From Malania oleifera (taxonomy: Eukaryota > Streptophyta > Magnoliopsida > Santalales > Ximeniaceae): a stretch of 64,000 bases of DNA. A program made the translations under genes and the position numbers. Shown one piece after another: positions 11,797 to 24,300 of this stretch; positions within the stretch are counted from its first letter, which is position 1, and every line of letters starts with the position of its first letter. The stretch is from assembly GCF_029873635.1 (NCBI RefSeq), contig NC_080422.1, forward strand, positions 1,778,001 to 1,842,000. Direction: 5' to 3'. Under the pieces are notes generated by a model. The model searched no databases. It was not told the origin of the DNA and worked only from the letters and a program-made list of their open reading frames with translations.

Positions 11797-11921
11797 AGAA
11801 TGGGAGAATGTAATAACCCCAAAAAGGGATATAGAATATTAGTGGAGTGATTCCTAAAAAAATAAAAAATAAATAAATAGTTAAAAAAGAAAAAAATATA
11901 TTATTATTAATATTAATTAAA

Positions 11922-11983
<62 letters not shown>

Positions 11984-14478
11984 AATCTAACATCCTGAAG
12001 CTTCAAAAAAGCTTCAAGATCCGTCTGTGGCGCAGGAACAGCTTCCGCCCCCCCCCTTCAGTTTCTTTTTTTTATCTTTCTCTCTCCTCTCACTCTCTCT
12101 CCCTCTCTCCTCGATTTCGTGGCAGATTTTCGCTCGATCGAAAATCGGAAGATACCGCTAGACTTCATTATCTGTTGCCGTCATTTCTACCGGAGCAGAT
12201 CGGTGGTAGGAGCGACGTAGACGTTTCTCTTGGGGTAAGTCAATTTCCCTTTTTTCTTTAATTTCTTGTAAATTATAAGCCTAATCTAGGGATGATTCTC
12301 TACAAGTCTAGCGGGACGGAATTCTCGTGGAATCGTTGTGGGCAAAACCTCAAATTTGGGGTACGGGGGTTATTAAGGGGCGTATTTTTAATTAATTAGT
12401 ATTAATTTAGAAATACTAAAATGTTGAGCATTTATGATTGAAGTAGAATTTCTGAAATTTAGGGCTCGAGTGAGCGTCGCGGGTGTAATTTTGGGACCCG
12501 CAAACAAAATTCAAAAAATTAAGTGGGGCTATTAAATATTAGTTTAAATATTAATTTGAGGTATATAGAGCCTAGGGAAGGTTAGATGGGTATTATTTTG
12601 GAGAAATAGATTAATTAATCTGGAAAAAATACAAATTGTAGGAGTTAAATTTTAGGCGCCAAGGGCGTAGGATCTGGGTGTTAACGAGACTCTCAGTAAG
12701 TCAGGTAAGGGAAATAAATTATAACAGTATTTTTAGAATTACTGTTTAAATTAATATGTAAAAATGTGCTTATGGTATTTTGTTTAGAAATTATTACGAT
12801 ATAAATATCAGATACATTGTTTGGCATTTGAGTGATTTTAAATTGTAATATTTTGGAGTGTGAAAATAATATGTTATAAATATTAGATGAAAATTGTGTG
12901 GCACATGTGTTGAAAAATGTGAAATATAATGTTGGATATTTTCTGAGAAAATATTGAAATGAGAATGATGGATATGATTAGTGGAAAATAATGAAATGTG
13001 GCATTTATTTGTGAGTGGAAATTATTTGCATGAGAAATGAGTTTGTATAAATTATTGATATGAGTATTTTGGAAAAATGTGAAAAATACGTGAAGTATGA
13101 TATATGTTATTACGAGATAATGAATTGTGCACAGAAAATGATGAGAATATTTATATTGAACTGAATTGTGATATACTGGAATATGATTGATGAAATGTCA
13201 ATACCGCATAATGATTGCGGGTATGTGATAGTAAACCCCGTTGGATGGTTATGATATTGAGCACGGTACCATTGCTAATGGTGTTAGTGCAACCACACGG
13301 ACTCTTAGAGCGTGTGGCGTGATAGTCGACTGAGTCATTTTGTAGGGTTGATGGCCCCCCTCGGTCCGAATCAGGGTTATAGGCTGGCCAGTCATACTAC
13401 AGACGCGATATGTGATATGATATTTGATTTAACCAGGTCGGCCAACCACTGTTAGATCCAACCTTCGGGCCGCACAACCTTGACCATGGGGGGAAGCATG
13501 ATGTGGATAGAAAGATCCTTAGGGTGGCCATGAGTTACAGACGCGATGTTGGTATTTGATACCAAGGATACTCATGAGCAGGAAAGTAAAATGAAACTAA
13601 AAAGTGAAAGAATGATAAAATTGGCTAAAATGAGAAATGAAAGAAAGAATGGAAATTTAGAAATAAAAAAAATGTTAAATATAAGAAATGAATTGTGTGA
13701 GTTAATGACATAAATAATTAAGGTGAAGTGAAACTCTTCGCCTGAGGGCTTACTAAGTAAGGTGAGTGCCCTGATAGGTATCAGATGTGGTCATACCTGG
13801 CTGCATAACGTGTTAGGGGAGAGGGAAGCTACCTGTATGGGCGGGTAATCTTCCATATTCTCGAGAACTTCGCGGATATTTATGTGTTGAAACTATTGAA
13901 TTTAAGAAATGATTTTAAAGCTTATAAAAGATTGTGTTGTATATCTATATGACTATGAGAATATATTTGCCAGTGTATTTTCTTAGGTTAAATGATGGTT
14001 AGAAAAGTAAATTGCATTATAATTGAACTCATATGACCACACACTGTGAATAATTAATTCCTTTTTATTGAGATGTGTCTCACCCAAATTATCTAAATTT
14101 TTGAGGGAATAGGGATAAACTCGGTGATAGAGCTCCGTGATCATAGGGAGCTGGGACTGTGACACATAGGGTGAGTTTTTGGATTAGGGGGTGTGTAATT
14201 TCCCTTAGAGTTGAGTAGTTTTTGAGTTTATGATAATGATGTATATGTATGTATGTAGATACTCTGGATATTATATTCTGAATGATATAAATACACTGTC
14301 TTCCGTTGTTAGGTTGTAATAATGAAATAAATGACTTTTTACTTAGTACCCAATGCAAGTCGGGTCATACGAATGATAGTAGGATTGTTGACGTGGTCGA
14401 TTTGTGAATGTTATGGATGATGTGTGATTATTCATTTATTATTGAGAAAAAAAATTGTACGAAAATTGGGGCGTCACA
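11797..14478 (+). repeat. Gypsy-1 polypurine tract and 3' LTR
   Basis: The purine run AAGAATGGGAGA (11,797-11,808) primes plus-strand synthesis. The LTR starts TGTAATAACCCC at 11,809 and ends GGGGCGTCACA at 14,478 (2,670 bp). Its first 700 bp, absent from the 5' LTR, include an AT-rich U3 with an ATT microsatellite (about 11,921-11,978), a CT-rich run (12,080-12,115) and GTCGACG-free leader sequence, unlike the other LTR class in this window. LTR mid-part modules are shared with the fragment at 46,040-48,127. Confidence 0.92.
11921..11978 (+). repeat. (ATT)n microsatellite in Gypsy-1 U3
   Basis: About 19 uninterrupted ATT units lie within the U3 part of the 3' LTR, followed by a short TATA stretch. 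Confidence 0.95.
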
Positions 14479-14880
14479 ATTACACTTTTTTTTTTGTTGT
14501 CTTCATACCACCAATGGGAATTAAGCTTGAACAGTGGTCCATGAACTAAGTCTATCTCTAGAGGTGGTTCGGCCTTCACATCTTGAGTAGGCTACAAGAC
14601 CTAGGTTTCTACCCCCCCCCCCCCACTAGGTTTCACCTTTAGTCTAGTAAGTCAAAAAAACAGAAGACTAGTGTACAAAGAATTGTCCAAAAGAAAGGAG
14701 AATCGAGTTTCATGAACTCTGATTTGATGTTAACACTCAAAAGGATGATAAATAGCTCAAGGATATCTCACAAGGTGTCATAGTCACCACAGGTGTTCTC
14801 TCAGTGCTCACAGGGAACCCAAAGTGCAATGAATCATGTGCATGTGTCTATTCAGCCTCATGAGATGTCGTGTAAATACA
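14479..14880. other. Unclassified spacer between Gypsy-1 and Gypsy-2
   Basis: This 400-bp stretch has a T run (about 14,484-14,494) and a C run (about 14,611-14,624) but no reading frame or domain I recognise. It may be a decayed LTR tail or the original target sequence. From about 14,880 onward weak similarity to the U5 end of the next LTR appears. Confidence 0.45.
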
Positions 14881-16936
14881 AGATATTATATAGCCAGATT
14901 AACATGAGTGTACTACCAATCAATTCTTCATGGAGTTACAAAGTCACTGTATCTCAGTATATATATCCCAAAAATCATGTCTAGGGACATTTTCCCCAAA
15001 CTCTAACTGTCCCTACAAAAACTTACCCTTCACAGAGGGTAGATAAACAACTCTAGATTTTCTTGCTCTCCTATCTGGGGCTCCTGAAAAATTTATAAAA
15101 TTTAGGGGTGAGACACCTCTCAGTAAGGGAAATAAACTAATACTAGTGTGTGGCAACATGAGTATTCTGTGTTGTACATATACCATACATAACATATTCA
15201 ATAACTGTTTTATTAAATCTAGGAAAACATGTATATATCAAATCATGGCAGAACATATTGCATTTTCATAAACATATCTCATCTTATATAATAATAATAA
15301 CATAAAAACAATCCTTGTAGGTTAGCTGGCTGTTGTCATGTATTACCCCCACATGACTGGGTTGTGTGGCCTGAAGGCGGGACTTGACAATGGTTGGCCG
15401 ACCACTGCCAAGTCAAACATACAGTCTATAAGTTCGATGGGTCTGCCTGACCTGGTCTGTACACCAGGGGCGATCACACACACTTCTTTAAAAACCACAT
15501 CAACCATCCAATCTCACACCACTCCGTACAGTGGCGTTAACACAAATATCATGATCACGAGGACCATGGACGCATAGGAACGGTACCATACAAGTGCTAA
15601 CCTAGACCAAGCCAACTAGGTTCTGATATCATATAACATATACTGAAACTATGATATATGGATATTTCATATCATTAATTTTCACTTTAATCATATCATT
15701 TCACATATATACGTATATCATGAAAATCATCGGCCTGTACACCGGTATTACACATTTTATCATAGCACGGCCCGTATGCCGGCAAACCATAACACAGCCC
15801 GTACGCTGGCAATTCACATCATAGTACGGCCCGTACGCCGACAAACATATCATAGCACAGCCCGTACGCTGGCAAATCACATCATAGCACAGCCCGTACG
15901 CCAGCAAACATGTCATAGAACAGCTCGTACACTGGAAAATTACATCATAGCATGACCCGTACGCCGACAAACATATCACATATAAAAATCTCAGCTCGTA
16001 CGCTAGTTTTCCCATTATAAAAATCCGTATCATAAACACAATTCCAGAAACAGTATTTCATAGCATTCTATACTCATGCCACACTAACAAATTTTCACAT
16101 ATTCAACATACCGTCATTTTAACAGAATTTTCCCAAATATAAATCATATATAAATATATTCATTTCCCTGAAATCAAATTCTATAATAATATACAAACAT
16201 TTTTCAAAAAGTACTAGCTTAGTTTATCCCCTTACCTGACTACTGAGAAAGCCCCCAAAACAATCTAGTATAACCCCCATAGGATTTCCTTACCAATACC
16301 CTGAAATCGAAAATTTCCAGTATTAAACTTCTGTATTTTCATGCGTACATCATTTCTTACAACTACCATAAGATCAAATTTGGCTTAAAAAGCCTTACCT
16401 CAACTTAGGGATGATTTCCAACTAGCTTTCACCAACGATTCGCTCCGACAGATTTGCAGAGAACTTCGCCAGGAGCGTCTTGGTGGCTACGGATCATCGA
16501 TTTGGCGTAAATCTGGCCCGAAATCGACGAAAGAAAGAGAAAGAACCAAAGGGGAGAGAGAGAGAGAGAGAAGAGAGATGGCTTCTTTAGAAAGTTAAAA
16601 ATTCAGATTTTGATATTTATAGACAGGGGATTTCGTTGACGAGCCATGTCATTCGTCGATGAATCCTTCAATAATTTCATCGATGAAATTCAGTCCTTCG
16701 TTCACGAAATTTAGTCGGCTCAAACCCCCTCTTGACATTTCTTCATCGACGAAATTCAGTCTTCGTTGATGAATCCCCTGTATTCGTCGATGAAGCCCTG
16801 ATGATTCACTTCCGCTATTCCTTCCAAAGTACAATGTCGTCGATGAACGCTTCGTCGGCTGCCTTCTTTTGTTTCTGGTTTCCATTTCCTTTTCTTTTAT
16901 CATTATTGAAATACTATTATTTTCTGGGTCGTTACA
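14880..16936 (-). repeat. LTR at the 3' side of Gypsy-2, tail decayed
   Basis: The start on the - strand is TGTAACGACCCAG at 16,936. The U3 has TCGTCGATGAA-like words (16,630-16,860), a TATTTATAGAC TATA-like site (about 16,612-16,622), a GA-repeat leader (16,550-16,577), a 63-bp minisatellite, the mid-LTR GGCCGACCA module (about 15,340-15,420), and the CTCAGTAAGGG block near 15,120. The last ~150 bp toward the 3' end cannot be matched confidently, so the left end is approximate. Confidence 0.78.
15735..15995 (-). repeat. 63-bp minisatellite inside an LTR
   Basis: CAGCCCGTACGCTGGC-type units recur at 15,795, 15,858 and 15,921, a 63-bp period. Each period is two half-units of about 31 bases (CGGCCCGTACGCCGAC and CAGCCCGTACGCTGGC) separated by AT-rich spacers ending CATAGCA. 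About four periods are present. Confidence 0.88.
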
Positions 16937-18240
16937 CTTATGGTTGGAGAAGATTTCGCATTGCTCGCCATATAAGTAATGCCTCCAAATCTTCAATGCA
17001 TGTACTACTGCAACCAATTCAAGAGCATGGGTAGGGTAGTTCTTTTCATACTCTTTTAATTGCCTGGAAGCATACGCTACCACCCTACCATGCTGCATCA
17101 ATACACCGTCAAGTCCCTTCAAGGACGCACCACTATAGATAACATAACCCTCACCCCCTGATGGGATTATCAACACTAGTGCCGTGACAAGCCTTTGCTT
17201 TTATTCCTAGATGCTCTGCTCACAGTTGTCGTCCCATTCAAATATGATATTCTTCCTAGTTAGTTGCATTAGAGGCCTTGATAACACTGAAAATCCCTTA
17301 ACAAAATGACGGTAATAACCAGCCAGCCTCAAGAAAAACCCGATCTCCTGGATGTTCCTCGATCTAGCCCAATTCACTACCGCATCAATTTTACTAGTAT
17401 CCACAGAAATTCCATCCCCTGAAATGACATGCCCCAAAAACACGACCTTCTCGAGCCAGAATTCACATTTACTGAACTTGGCATACAACTTCTTTTCCCT
17501 GAGCATTTGTAAAACTTGTCTCAAATGCGTCTCATGCTCCTCATAACTCCTTAAATAGGCCAGTACATCATCAATAAAAACAACAACAAACCGGTCTAAA
17601 TATTGGTGGAAGATTCTATTCATCAAATCCATGAATATTGTAGGAGCATTCATCAGACCAAAAGGCATAACAAGAAACTCATAATGCCCATACCTGGTTC
17701 TAAAGGCTGTTTTCGATACATCTTCCGCTTTAACCTTCACTTTATGGTAGCCTGATCTGAGGTCAATCTTAGAATACACCCGTGTACCTTGGTGCTAGTC
17801 AAATAAATCATCTATACGGGGTAGAGGATACTTATTCTTGATTGTCACCTTATTAATTTCCCTATAATCTATACACATCCTCATGGACCCATCTTTCTTC
17901 TTCATAAATAACACTGGAGCTCCCCATGAAGATACACTAGGCCGTATAAAACCCTTATCAAGCAAGTCTTGCAACTGATTCTTTAATTCTGCCAACTCTG
18001 CTGGCGCCATTCAGTAAGGTGCATTAGAGATCGGCACTATACCTGGAAGCAGATCAATAGGAAAATCTACCTCATGATTAGGTGGCAAGTCTGGTAGCTT
18101 ATATGAAAACACATCCATAAACTCTTTTACTACTAGCGTACTAGTGAGCTTCAATTCATTCCCTGACATTTCCTTCACAAAGGCCATGAATCCCTGACAA
18201 TCACTTAGGAGTAGTCTCCTCGCCTGAATAGCTGAAACTA
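16937..18240 (-). pseudogene. Gypsy-2 reverse transcriptase and truncated RNase H
   Basis: On the - strand: [20 protein letters not shown] (18,010 downward), [37 protein letters not shown], a stop near 17,795, then [30 protein letters not shown], the catalytic FIDD (about 17,566-17,577, intact), a stop near 17,204, and RNase H ([41 protein letters not shown]). The first RNase H Asp is replaced by Gly (YSGAS in place of YSDAS). The frame ends at FSNHK, and the next bases are the LTR start, so no polymerase could be made from this copy. Confidence 0.88.
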
Positions 18241-18241
18241 A

Positions 18242-19712
18242 CTAAGGTGGAGATTGCACTCGCGACCTTATAAACCTAAATTCTAGTCTTCCTAGAGGTT
18301 TGAATATCACTTCTCTTGAACGACAATCTGTACTAGTAAAGTTAGTTGCCAGCCAATCCTTGCAAAATATTACATCAAATCGGTGCATATCCAGCACTAT
18401 CAAATCAGTAGGAAAAATTTTCCCCTGGATATCAACTAGACAACCCCGGAGTACCCTACTACACCTCACTACTAACCCGGTCGGTGTAATTACTAATAGT
18501 TCAGTGTCTAATAACTGTGTTTTTACCCCACATAATCTAGTGCACTCCATAGACATGAACAAGTGTGTTGCTCCTAAATCAAATAATACAATAACTTTAA
18601 ATGAAAGCAAGCTAACAATACTTGTCACCACGTCGTTGGCTGTCTCAGCATCACCCGACGTCAAAGCAAAAACTCTAGTTGGAGCCATATTCCTTTGCTG
18701 ACCTCCATAAGGCGCCTGATAGCCTCCCCGAGCAGGTCTAGGAGCTGGAGCAGCTCCAATCTGATCCTGACGATTTCTCATCATATGCCCTGGCTCCCCA
18801 CATCGGTAGCGAATACCTCGCCCGAAACGACACTCACCCGGGTGTCTCTTCCCACAAGTCAGGCAAGTTGAAAAAGACTGCATACCTTGAAACTCATGAT
18901 TCCCCAACTTCTGCCTCTGATCCCTATAGTAGCCACCTCTCTTCCATGAATTACGACTGAACCCCTGCTAGGAACTAGAAGGAGTAGATCTCTTCCTCTG
19001 TCTCTGCTCCTTAGCCTCAAACCGCTCTCTACTTCTGCCATAATTGCCTTGTCTACTAGCTTGAAAAAATCTTGCAATTTCAGTATTGACACTTGCTTAT
19101 ATAATTCTCTCTTCAAACCTCTTTCAAACTGTCTTACCTTCTTCATCTCGTTTGGAATAATGTACGGGGCAAAGCGAGATAACTCAATGAACCTGCCGTA
19201 TATTGCTACATTATCTGCTCTCCCTGCTTCAGATTCAAGAACTCCTCAATCTTGGCTTCTCTGGACGATGTTGGAAAATATCTATCAAAAAATATCTCCT
19301 TAAATCGCTCCTATGTCATCTCTATAGGCACTGTCCTCTATTGTTCAACTAGTTTCATTACTATCCACCATCTCTCGGCCTCTCATGTCAGTTTATACGT
19401 AGCGAACATCACCCTATGCTCCTCATTACACTGTAGCACTGCAAATACTTTTTCAATCTCCTACATCCAGTTTTCAGCGACTATATGATCAATTCCTCCT
19501 AAGAAAGCCAAAGGATTCATCTTAATAAACTTATCAATCGAACTGTCGTGGACTGCAGACGGACCACCCTACTCTTTGGAGTTCCTTGCAGTTTCTGTTA
19601 TGACTTGTTGAGCCACATTGCGCAGTACTGCGTCTAAATCGCCACTTGTAGAGCTCGAAGGCCCAGCATCCTCATTACCCCTAGCATGAGCGCTACTACT
19701 TCCAGGGTTCAT
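18242..19712 (-). pseudogene. Gypsy-2 gag and protease
   Basis: The gag start MNPGSSSAHARGNED reads down from about 19,712. The gag domain is broken by several stops but still shows AERWW and [21 protein letters not shown]. The zinc knuckle (CGKRHPGECRFG, YRCGEPGHMMRN, about 18,770-18,860) has lost its first Cys. The protease motif reads LFDLGATH (about 18,560-18,590), with Leu in place of the usual Ser/Thr after the catalytic Asp. Homology to Gypsy-1 is clear along the whole stretch. Confidence 0.83.
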
Positions 19713-20013
19713 CCTAAAAAAACAATAAACTTAACTTAGGACCCTATTACCATAACATATCATCTAACTAGTATATTATATCCTTAACTAATTCATCATC
19801 CCTGATCTTAATTCAAGGTTCAATCCTGCAACTTAGATACCCAACCCGTCAATAGTTTACCATGGCTTTCTGAAAATCGTCATCCCAGGAAAGACACACA
19901 AACCATCACAGAAGTCCAGCTTCTAGACTACAAAACCAGACCTCAAATTCCCTTATCTTATACTCTAGTATTATTACTGCTACATTCTAGAGTCTACAGA
20001 ACCTAGCAACCTA

Positions 20014-20026
20014 GGCTCTGATACCA
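20014..20026 (-). other. Primer-binding site of Gypsy-2
   Basis: On the - strand this reads TGGTATCAGAGCC, three bases inside the 5' LTR end (TGTAAC at 20,030 on the + strand). It is the intact version of the Gypsy-1 site. Confidence 0.92.
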
Positions 20027-20029
20027 AAT

Positions 20030-22122
20030 TGTAACAACCTGCTTAATTTACTACATAATCAACCACATTAAATGCCCTGATACCATTAACGTAAAGTATA
20101 ACAAAGTCAACCTGAACCCATGGGTAACGGGGACACACTTATCATACACAGCGGACACCTAAGTAATAGTAAATATAAATTTCATTCATTCAACCATAGA
20201 ATACTATATACCAGAGTTAACTACATTCCACCATATACTGTATATACACAATCTTCAAAATACCAAAATATAAATCTAGGATCTTACAAAAAAGACCTAC
20301 TGACCCTAGCTCAAAAACTCACCCTCCTAGCGGAGTAGTAAAAACTGCCTTAACGAGAGCTCGGTCCACCTGTCTCTCTGGGTTCCCTGAAACGGTTTAA
20401 GCTGGGGCGAGACACCTCTCAGTAAGGGAAATAAACTAAATATAGTTGTGTGGCAACATGAATATTTAGGTGCTATAATAAATATACAGTACATGTCATA
20501 TGCTTGAAAACACTAATAATATCATAACTAAGAAAATGTACAATTTCCAAGTTTTACTAAATCATAATGTATCTCACTGCACATAAAATCATCTGATATA
20601 ACTAGTAATTCTGAAATTTACCTAGGATGAATAGTTAGCTGATGTCATGTATTACCTCCCATGACGGGCTGTACAGCCCGAAGGTGGGACTCGATAATGG
20701 CTAGCCGACCACTGTCGAGTAAAAAATGTCTATAAGTACGATGGGTCCATCACACCCTGGTCCGAACTGCCAAATGGACGTCTACAACTCTACATTGAGA
20801 GCCACATCGATTATCCATCTCCCACCCCCTCTAGTAGTAGGGGCAGCTAGCCCATGTCTGAACTGAACTAAACTGTATAGTTACGGTACCGTGCTCCTAA
20901 TAACTAATCTGAACTATCATCCGGGTTCTGATAACATATAGTACATGATAATATACTATTTGAACATAAATAGATTGATAGCATTTTCTGAATTCTGTAG
21001 TAATATAAATAATTACGGCCTTGCGTTGAATACATAACTACGGCCTTGTGCCGAATAACATGCATAACTGTAGCCTTGCACCGGCTATCAATCACGGCCT
21101 TGCGTCGAACATATCACACATACAGATCTAAATAAATGTACTGTTTATCATATATTCTAAAATCATAGTTTATTGTATTATCATGTTATTCCTGAAAATA
21201 AGTAAAACATGTTTTTTCTGTAAAATTGACTTAACATAATACAATATGCATAAAATAATATCCATGCCACACAAATTGAATAAAAATCATGAATTCTGTT
21301 CTAAAATCACATTTCCTAACATTTCATACTAAAAATATACTTCTGTGTAATAGCAATATTTTCCTAAATATATTCATACATAATACATGTTTCCTGAAAA
21401 TAAATCTGCTATTAAATAATAATAATTTTCATGAAAAATTACTGCTTTAGTTTACTCCCTTACCTAACTTATGGAAAGTCCCTAAAATGACTAGTCCTGC
21501 ACCCACAAGGTTCCCCATTCAACACCCTGAAAACAACATCGTCTCGAATAAAACTTTAGTATTTCTTAGAGTACTACCTATTCTACAACTATAGGGAAGT
21601 CAAATACTCAACATAAAGTCTTACTCTAAACTTGGGATGGAGTTCAAGTTAGCCCCACCAATGATCTACTCTAGCAAACTTGAAGAGAACTTCCTCAAGA
21701 GTAGCGTGGCAGCTTCGGATCGTTGATCTGACAAAGAATGAACCCAAAATCTTAGAGAGAAGGGAGAGGGGACGAACAGAAGAGAGAGAAAAATTGTTTT
21801 GGCCGAAAAATCTGCACTAAATCCGAGTTTGGGGCTAGTTATACTCCTGCCCTCGTCGATGAGCCATGTCACTTTGTCGATGAGGCCACGAATGGAGTTC
21901 ATCAACGAATGCTTATTCCTTATCGATAAAATTTAGAATTGAAAATTGCCTCTTGGTATCTTCTCGTCGACGAGACACGTGTCCCCGTCGACGATCCCAT
22001 CAAGTGTGTTTGTTGATGAACATGCTGCGATCATCGACGAGACTCCTATTGAATTCCAAATTCAATTTCTTTTTCTCTTCTCTTTGTATTATTTAATTAT
22101 CATAATTCACCGGGTCTCAACA
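20030..22122 (-). repeat. Gypsy-2 5' LTR
   Basis: It runs from TGTTGAGACCCGG (22,122) to GGTTGTTACA (20,030), 2,093 bp. The U3 contains TCGTCGACGAG and CGTCGACGATCC words (21,850-22,050). The mid part has a short array of CGGCCTTGCG(T/C)CGAA units (about 21,012-21,108), the CCCGAAGGTGGG/CCGACCAC module (about 20,665-20,720) and the GAGACACCTCTCAGTAAGGG block (20,408-20,428). Confidence 0.88.
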
Positions 22123-22449
22123 GTATAAGTCAGTGTTAATCATGGCATAATCGTTTATCCTCAATGCTCTTTCTTTCTTTCTTGTGTTGATTTATATATA
22201 TATATATATATTATTAATATAAAACCTAACAAGTATACGTGCACAGTGTCATATGCAAATTGTCACCCTCCCCAACTAAAGTGGAACATTGTCCTCAATG
22301 TGAAAGCATAGGAGAAATAGAAAAACTATGCACAAGAGAAGTAGGGGGCATACCTGGGTAGAGAAGTAATGGAAAAGAAAAACTGAACTACAAAAGAATG
22401 TACTTGAAAATTAACTAAAAATAAAATAAGGTAAAACAAAATGAAAATA

Positions 22450-24164
22450 AGGGAAAGAAAAACATCACAGTTGTCTGGCGGAGGCTCTAGAGGAATTTTG
22501 TTTGGTGGGTGCAGGTTTATAAATTGAACTAGCGGGTCTCCAAATTTGAGTCACCACAATGAATCAGTTTGTATACCTGCACGAACGTCAGCCTCAAATG
22601 AATTAATACTCTTTAAAATACCAAACAATACATGTGCGTATTGACTTTCTTGTTTTAATAAGAAATAGTCTTTATTCAACATATTTTTCAGGAAATTTAC
22701 TTCTTTATGAACTAGTTTTTGAGGAAAAGTTGTTGGAACAATTACCTTTAGTTCTTCAGAAGCATTAGCATTAAATGTTTTACTTGATTCCTTGAAAGTT
22801 AAACATTCACCATCCTACGCACCCTCTTTATCAGGTGTACCAATCATCTTACCACTGTGGGGATTTGCTTCAGCATTAGACTCCTTGACATTTATTCCAG
22901 TCAGGAGTGACGATTCCACGGCTGCCAAGCTCTAAGGATAAGGTACCACAAGTTGGTACTCCTTATTAGTATCAGCTTCTTCGTTAACTAACTGCTTCAC
23001 TTCTAGGCCCACTTCCTCTTGTTTTTCTTTGACTTCATCTGTCTCGGTCGTAACTTCAAGTGCCAGGACAAATGGTTGTCTATCGATGAGCATCTCAGGT
23101 TGGGGAACTTCTTTCCTACTTCTCGAAGTAATGGCGGCCTCTGCTGTCTCAAGAGAAACTTTATGTATTTGTTGTTGTTACTGCTGGTATTCTTGAGGAC
23201 TAGGCTAAGGTTCCACGGGAAATTCCTCTTTTTCTAAGATATCCAACTACGTGCTTATTGCATTAATGGTGTCTTGCAATTCATTTATGTCCTGAGTGTA
23301 CTGATTGATTTGAATTTGCATGAACTGCTGGAAGGCATCCTCAAGAGACATCCCTGATGGAGCAGGTGCTGCATTAGATTGAAATCCTAACGGCGCACAG
23401 CTCTGAGGGATCTATTATGGCTAATACTGAGGCGAAAGAGTGTATGGATAATATGTTGGCTCGTATTTATCTCCACCACTGATTGTACTGATAGGTGGTA
23501 CTATCATGGGTGCCTGATTGTATCGTGTATTCCATTGTGAGAAACTTTCAGTTAGGTAATCAAAGAATGGCAGTGCCTGATCCGGTTCCTTGCTGAAGAG
23601 TTCTCCATTGCACATGGTCTGGACAAAGTGCTTGCAATCAGGAGTAAGAGTATTAGAGAAATAATTAACTAACCTCCATGATTCAAGCCCGTGATGTGGA
23701 CAAGTACTTAGTAGATCCTTGAATCTCTCCCAACAAGCCTGAAAAGTCTCATCACCCTTCTGCATGAACTAAATGATCTCTTCCTGCAAAAATTAAGTTC
23801 TCTATGAGGGACAAAACCTATGCAGAAATTCACACTCCATTTCAGCCCAATTAGAGATAAAGTGAGGTCTCAAAGAATTAAACCACATCTGTGCCCTATT
23901 CTTCAAAGAGGCAAGGAATAAACGAAGTCCAGTAGATTCATCATTTCTAGCACGAGAGTAAAAAATATTGCAAGTCAACTCAAACTCCGTTAGGTGCCGA
24001 TAAGGGCACTCAGATTCTGTCCCATAGAACTAAGGTAGCAATGACTTTTTCCTGCCCTGCATCATGAAATCAAGTTCGACATTAGTTAAAACAGTGTAAG
24101 ATGGTGCAGTGGTGTGTGCAAGCTGCAAAAAGTCCATAAACGTGCGTGGTGCAGGTGCAGCCAT
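22450..24164 (-). pseudogene. Athila/Tat-like gag
   Basis: The start MAAPAPRTFMDFLQLAHTT reads down from 24,164. After a few stops comes GLRLFLASLKNRAQMWFNSLRP, then an open part from 23,765 to 23,421 containing ACWERFKDLLSTCPHHGLES, YFSNTLTPDCKHFVQTMCNG and PDQALPFFDYLTES, the typical Athila/Tat gag block. Downstream a glutamine-rich and charged linker continues with occasional stops toward 22,450 (ISTQLDILEKEEF, SLETAEAAITSRSR). At least five stops make it non-coding. No CCHC knuckle was seen. Confidence 0.78.
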
Positions 24165-24276
24165 ATTTATTTAAAAGCTCAATTCTTTTTTTTTTTCTTC
24201 TTCTTTTTTTTTTTTCGTTTTCATGAGATTGATTTAAATGACAGGTAAAACACTAATTTGAGACTAAGACCGACAT

Positions 24277-24295
24277 TCCCCAACAACGGTACCCA
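24277..24295 (-). other. Decayed tRNA-Asp primer-binding site
   Basis: On the - strand this reads TGGGTACCGTTGTTGGGGA. The plant tRNA-Asp complement is TGGCGCCGTTGCCGGGG. The differences are mostly C-to-T or G-to-A at CpG or CpNpG positions. The tRNA-Asp primer is used by Athila/Tat elements as I know them, supporting the element call. Confidence 0.7.
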
Positions 24296-24300
24296 AAACT

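Larger units (their letters stand above)
5019..14478 (+). mobile_element. Gypsy-1: Tekay/Del-type Ty3/gypsy chromovirus, degenerate
   Basis: The layout is truncated 5' LTR, primer site, gag, protease, reverse transcriptase, RNase H, integrase, C-terminal chromodomain, polypurine tract and complete 3' LTR. Integrase downstream of RNase H defines Ty3/gypsy, and the chromodomain places it among chromoviruses. The CGAGGACGAAATTT block before the polypurine tract fits Tekay/Del as I know that lineage. The 3' LTR is 2,670 bp. The 5' LTR keeps only its last ~1,960 bp and abuts the copia remnant. Many stops and an internal reverse transcriptase deletion show it is dead. Confidence 0.9.
14880..22122 (-). 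mobile_element. Gypsy-2: Ty3/gypsy element on the - strand, integrase missing
   Basis: Read on the - strand: 5' LTR (22,122-20,030), primer site, gag, protease, reverse transcriptase, start of RNase H, then directly an LTR that starts TGTAACGACCC at 16,936. All of integrase, the end of RNase H and the polypurine tract are absent. The two LTRs share architecture (TCGTCGA-rich U3, GA-rich leader, mid-LTR modules) but start differently, TGTTGAGACC against TGTAACGACC. The 3' LTR may therefore come from a different copy through recombination or a nested insertion. Confidence 0.8.

Noticed and set aside
15735..15995. Regular short repeats with spacers that could look like a CRISPR array
   Set aside because: Spacers are themselves repeated and AT-rich, the array is inside a plant LTR, and no cas genes exist.
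16649..16936. Extension of the Gypsy-2 RNase H frame into the LTR
   Set aside because: After the NHK motif the residues come from LTR U3 sequence and match no RNase H or integrase block.
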